This document shows, one piece after another, positions 57,236 to 60,222 of a stretch of DNA of 60,222 bases. The translations under genes were made by a program, and so were the position numbers. The notes beneath the pieces were generated by a model, which was not told the DNA's origin, made no database searches, and saw only the letters and a list, made by a program, of their open reading frames with translations. How positions within the stretch are numbered: position 1 is the stretch's first letter; each line of letters opens with the position of its first letter. The stretch comes from Rhodospirillales bacterium 70-18 (GTDB lineage Bacteria > Pseudomonadota > Alphaproteobacteria > Acetobacterales > Acetobacteraceae), in assembly GCA_001899585.1 (NCBI GenBank), contig MKWE01000009.1, positions 263,668 to 323,889 on the forward strand, in the 5' to 3' direction.

Positions 57236-60190
57236 TCAAGTCCGGTTCAGCGGAGCGCCATTCGGCTGGCGGATATCGAGCGGCACGGTGGCTTCTACGT
57301 CACGCATGGATCTTCCGGCGACAAACAACCTGTACATCGGATCGAGGTTGCTCAACTTCGGGTCGAGTGGGTCGTGCAGCAGCGCATGGGTCGCAGGCCC
57401 GTAGTAGAAGTCGCCACCCGTCGCCGTCTGCTCCTGAGCCATCTCGATCCAACCGGCAAGCAACCGATCCACCGCCGCGCCGAGAGCCGCTTTGCGGCCT
57501 GCAACTCCATGCTCTGGCGCACGATCCAGAATTGTCTGACGCACCTTTGCCTGTAGGTCCGGATGATCCGCGAGGTGCCGCACCGCGGCGCCATGCGTCA
57601 TCTCCGGCAGCATGTGTCGGGCCAACGAGACCACTACCGCGGCCAGCGCACGATCGAGCGCCCGGGCTGCCCAAGGTGTCACACTGGTCGCCTCAACCGC
57701 TCGATAGAAACAGGAATGGAACTGCCGGAACCGCTCGTAGTGCAACCGGTCGCGCGGCTTGTGAATGTTGAGGACCGCCAGAACCAGCCCGGGCTTGTCC
57801 TTGTCACGACCGACGCGGCTGGTCGCCTGGATGTATTCCGCCGCCGTCTTCGGTTGCCCTTGCACCAGCATCAGGCCCAGCCGTGTGATGTCCAACCCGA
57901 CCGAGATCATGTTGGTTGCCAGCGCCACATCAACGCCGATCGCCACGCCGTCGCACGCCTGTTCCAAGGCGGCTTTCGCCACAGCCACCTGGTCCGTGGA
58001 CACGCGCGAGGTTAGTTCGATGATACTGTCCTCGGCACGCAGCCGCCGGTCTGCAAACGGCGCATCGGCTGGATCAAGCCGCCGTCGCTTGCTGCCATAT
58101 TCCCGTAGCCTGGTACGCACCTCGTCCTCAACGATGCGCCTAGCGCCACCGAGTTCGCGCAGCGCGTTGAAATAGCAGACCGCTGTCATATACGGGTCCG
58201 CCGCCACGCCCGCCTCGCCCTGCGCCGCCATGCCGGCGGCCAGCAGTGTCGTCAACGCACGAAGGAAGATAAGTTTCGGCCCCTTCCCCTGCGCTGCCAG
58301 GCCCACATACCAGCGCGCAGGTGACTGCTCCGGCGGCTCGGTGATAGCGAAGAAGCTGTCACGCCGATCCGGGCCTGGCGCCGGGAAAACCTGCGTCGCC
58401 TGCCGGTCGAACAGCGCCTTGATCTGCGTATCGGCACGCCGGACCGTCGCCGTCGATGCCACGATCTTCGGGCGCAGTCGTTTTCCCGCGAAGGTCCGCG
58501 TCGCCAGTTGATCGAGCGCCGTTTCGTACAGCCCTGCCACGGTGCCAAGCGGGCCGCTAATCAGGTGCAACTCGTCCTGGACGATGAGGTCCGGCGGATC
58601 GAGCACCGCCCCATTCCACAACCTCTGCCCGTCCGAGCGCGCATCGTTGGCCCCATAGAATCCCCATTCGTCGGCGCGGTTCACATGGCCGAAGAACGCC
58701 CCCGCCTCGCCGAGCCATGGCAACCCGGCGAACTTGTCCACCGTCGCGATCAGGAAGGCCGGCAGGCGCCGATAGATCGCCTCGTCCACTGTCAGCACTG
58801 GCAGCGGGCGGTCGCCCGTAAAGTCGCAACTTGCATTGGCGCAACGTATCTCGAGGTTCTTCGGCGCCATGTCATTGGGCGTGCAGGCGAAGCTGTTACG
58901 GTCGAACGGCGTGGCACACCACGGACAGGCTTTCAGAGGTGCCGGCGCTTCCCTGCCGTCTTTCTTGAACCGCCGCACCCGTACTACCGCGGTATCGGGA
59001 TTGGGGTTGCCCTTTCCGCCCAGCCGGTTGGGACTCGCCGCCGAGCCGACCCACAAGCCAATCTCGATCGGCCAATCACCCAACAGCCGCTTGCCACCCC
59101 CCTGCCAGGCAGCCTCGCCACGCATCAACTCGAGAGCGCACACCACACCGGCCGCGCGGGCGAGCTGGTCGAGCGTCAGAAGACGTAGTGTGTAGCGCAT
59201 CAGCACCGCCACTCCGGCACCGAGCAGGCCGCCAGTCGTCAGACGGCGATGGGCGATGCTGTAGGCGGCGAGGCCCAGGTAGGCCTCCGTCTTGCCGCCG
59301 CCGGTGGGGAAGAACAGCAGATCCACCACCTCGCGATCATCGTGCGCCTTGTCGGTCAGGCCATCCAGGTTGAGTAGGATGAACGCCAGCTGGAATGGTC
59401 GCCATGCTGGCGCAGGTTGGGCTGCTGGATCGCCAGTTGGTCCGGCATTGCGCCGCCGTGCCGCGCGCGCGACGGCTTCGTTCATCGCAGCGAAGGCCCT
59501 TCGCGCCACGGGATCGCGGTTCAGCAGGGCGATGCCGGCAGCAATCCGATCGCGCACGACCGACATCCGAGTGATCAGTATCTCGGCCACCTCTTGCCGG
59601 CGCGCGCCAGCGATGGAGGGGATCGTAACGCTCTGCTCCGCGATCCAGGCCGCGTAACTCTCGGGCAGCTCCACTAGCGCCGCCTGCAACACTTCGGCAT
59701 CCACGGCGGCTTCGGCGAGCGCCTCCATGCTCCACACCACGCTGCCGATCCCGGTATTTGGGGCGATGCGCTCCACTTCTGACATCGGAAGCGGGTCGGT
59801 CCAGGCCCGGTGCACCGCGTTGCCCGCCTCCCAACCCGCCGAGGTCGTATGTCCGACGGCGTATTCCACCACATCGCGGTACTGCAGATCGGCCAGCCGC
59901 CGGTCAAAATCGTCGTCGTCCACCGCCGACAAATCCGCACGCGGCAGTAGCCCGGCCTCACAGCCGACATCGAGTCGCACTTGGAACGCCGCAGTCAGGT
60001 CGGTGGCACGATTGCCGAGCAACGGCCGGCGGTTGACGAGCAGCACTGTGACGACCCGCATCTCGATAGTCCCGCCATCAGGCTGCTTCACCTTGTAGGG
60101 TCGTGCGACTGCCTCCAGCATCAACCCGCCGCCCGCTCGACCTGGCGCCGCACTGTCCGGCACCAGTATTCCGGCGCTGCGCCCCTGCAA
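57236..60190 (-). CDS. drmA: DISARM anti-phage helicase DrmA, 5' end uncertain
   Basis: This superfamily 2 helicase of about 984 residues matches DrmA. Walker A is FFPTGGGKTEAYLG near residue 296, motif II is DELHLISGP, motif III ASTATVRRAD and motif VI ATSRVGRD. C-x2-C (CPWCATPF) and CANASC make a likely zinc site near 425-460. RLADLQYRDVVEYAVGH near residue 95 is typical of the family. The start is unsure: TTG at 60190 is the only start before an in-frame TGA at 60197-60199, and DrmA proteins usually have more residues upstream. It overlaps the possible TTG start of drmB. Confidence 0.92.
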   Translation of the reverse strand: MQGRSAGILVPDSAAPGRAGGGLMLEAVARPYKVKQPDGGTIEMRVVTVLLVNRRPLLGNRATDLTAAFQVRLDVGCEAGLLPRADLSAVDDDDFDRRLADLQYRDVVEYAVGHTTSAGWEAGNAVHRAWTDPLPMSEVERIAPNTGIGSVVWSMEALAEAAVDAEVLQAALVELPESYAAWIAEQSVTIPSIAGARRQEVAEILITRMSVVRDRIAAGIALLNRDPVARRAFAAMNEAVARAARRRNAGPTGDPAAQPAPAWRPFQLAFILLNLDGLTDKAHDDREVVDLLFFPTGGGKTEAYLGLAAYSIAHRRLTTGGLLGAGVAVLMRYTLRLLTLDQLARAAGVVCALELMRGEAAWQGGGKRLLGDWPIEIGLWVGSAASPNRLGGKGNPNPDTAVVRVRRFKKDGREAPAPLKACPWCATPFDRNSFACTPNDMAPKNLEIRCANASCDFTGDRPLPVLTVDEAIYRRLPAFLIATVDKFAGLPWLGEAGAFFGHVNRADEWGFYGANDARSDGQRLWNGAVLDPPDLIVQDELHLISGPLGTVAGLYETALDQLATRTFAGKRLRPKIVASTATVRRADTQIKALFDRQATQVFPAPGPDRRDSFFAITEPPEQSPARWYVGLAAQGKGPKLIFLRALTTLLAAGMAAQGEAGVAADPYMTAVCYFNALRELGGARRIVEDEVRTRLREYGSKRRRLDPADAPFADRRLRAEDSIIELTSRVSTDQVAVAKAALEQACDGVAIGVDVALATNMISVGLDITRLGLMLVQGQPKTAAEYIQATSRVGRDKDKPGLVLAVLNIHKPRDRLHYERFRQFHSCFYRAVEATSVTPWAARALDRALAAVVVSLARHMLPEMTHGAAVRHLADHPDLQAKVRQTILDRAPEHGVAGRKAALGAAVDRLLAGWIEMAQEQTATGGDFYYGPATHALLHDPLDPKLSNLDPMYRLFVAGRSMRDVEATVPLDIRQPNGAPLNRT

Positions 60191-60222
60191 CGGGTGTCAA
60201 TCGGCACGCAAAAGGGACCCCG

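Overview
The window is GC-rich DNA with dense, overlapping operons. It most likely comes from an alphaproteobacterium, probably Acetobacteraceae/Rhodospirillales. This is inferred from codon use, the glnE/AsmA-like and rluB/rsmD/tadA neighbourhoods, the exosortase-type acyltransferase and PEP-CTERM pair, and a group I intron in tRNA-Arg(CCU) like the one known from Agrobacterium. No rRNA, IS transposase, CRISPR array or replication origin was seen.

Layout. Positions 1-2.7 kb carry a flavin reductase-like protein, a VIT-type metal transporter, a Crp/Fnr regulator and a divergent Met/His-rich exported protein that share an FNR-like palindrome. Positions 2.7-5.5 kb hold a PEP-CTERM/exosortase-associated acyltransferase facing a PEP-CTERM protein, with sigma-54-like promoters and two long non-coding stretches. 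Next come putA (5.5-9.1 kb) and an arsR-flavoprotein pair (9.1-10.8 kb). A complete dipeptide-type ABC operon with an embedded creatininase-family gene (10.9-17.4 kb) is interrupted by two copies of a multi-hairpin repeat. A cobalamin riboswitch precedes metE (17.5-20.1 kb). A Pro-rich FecR-like protein, a Baeyer-Villiger-type monooxygenase, a lipoprotein and a secreted WD40-caspase fill 20-28.5 kb.

Positions 28.6-34 kb hold a GFA protein, an ArsR-SRPBCC pair, a BNR-repeat protein with a MoaD/ThiS-like partner, rsmD, an rluB-type gene, a class I amidotransferase and tadA. A carbohydrate-type ABC operon without an ATPase, but with a GntR regulator and a DUF2804 protein, spans 34-39 kb. Positions 39-54.7 kb are mostly housekeeping: class II (B12) ribonucleotide reductase, peroxiredoxin, glnE, AsmA-like protein, HAD dehalogenase, diguanylate cyclase, a TPP enzyme, and a DnaJ/CbpM pair. 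The right end has tRNA-Arg(CCU) split by a group I intron, then the DISARM defence genes drmB and drmA, which run off towards the right edge.

Most notable. (1) A 102-bp two-hairpin repeat occurs twice, on opposite strands. Both copies begin at the stop codon of the upstream gene and carry a short ORF that ends exactly 3 nt before the start codon of the next gene. (2) The tRNA intron lies beside a DISARM locus that has no drmC between drmB and the tRNA. (3) A second, AT-rich multi-hairpin repeat sits in two intercistronic gaps of one operon. (4) Several regulatory layouts can be read: an operator overlapping the -10 ahead of the B12 riboswitch of metE, paired NrdR-like boxes before the B12-dependent reductase, and sigma-54 sites on PEP-CTERM genes. 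All functional calls are from reading the sequence; no database search was run.
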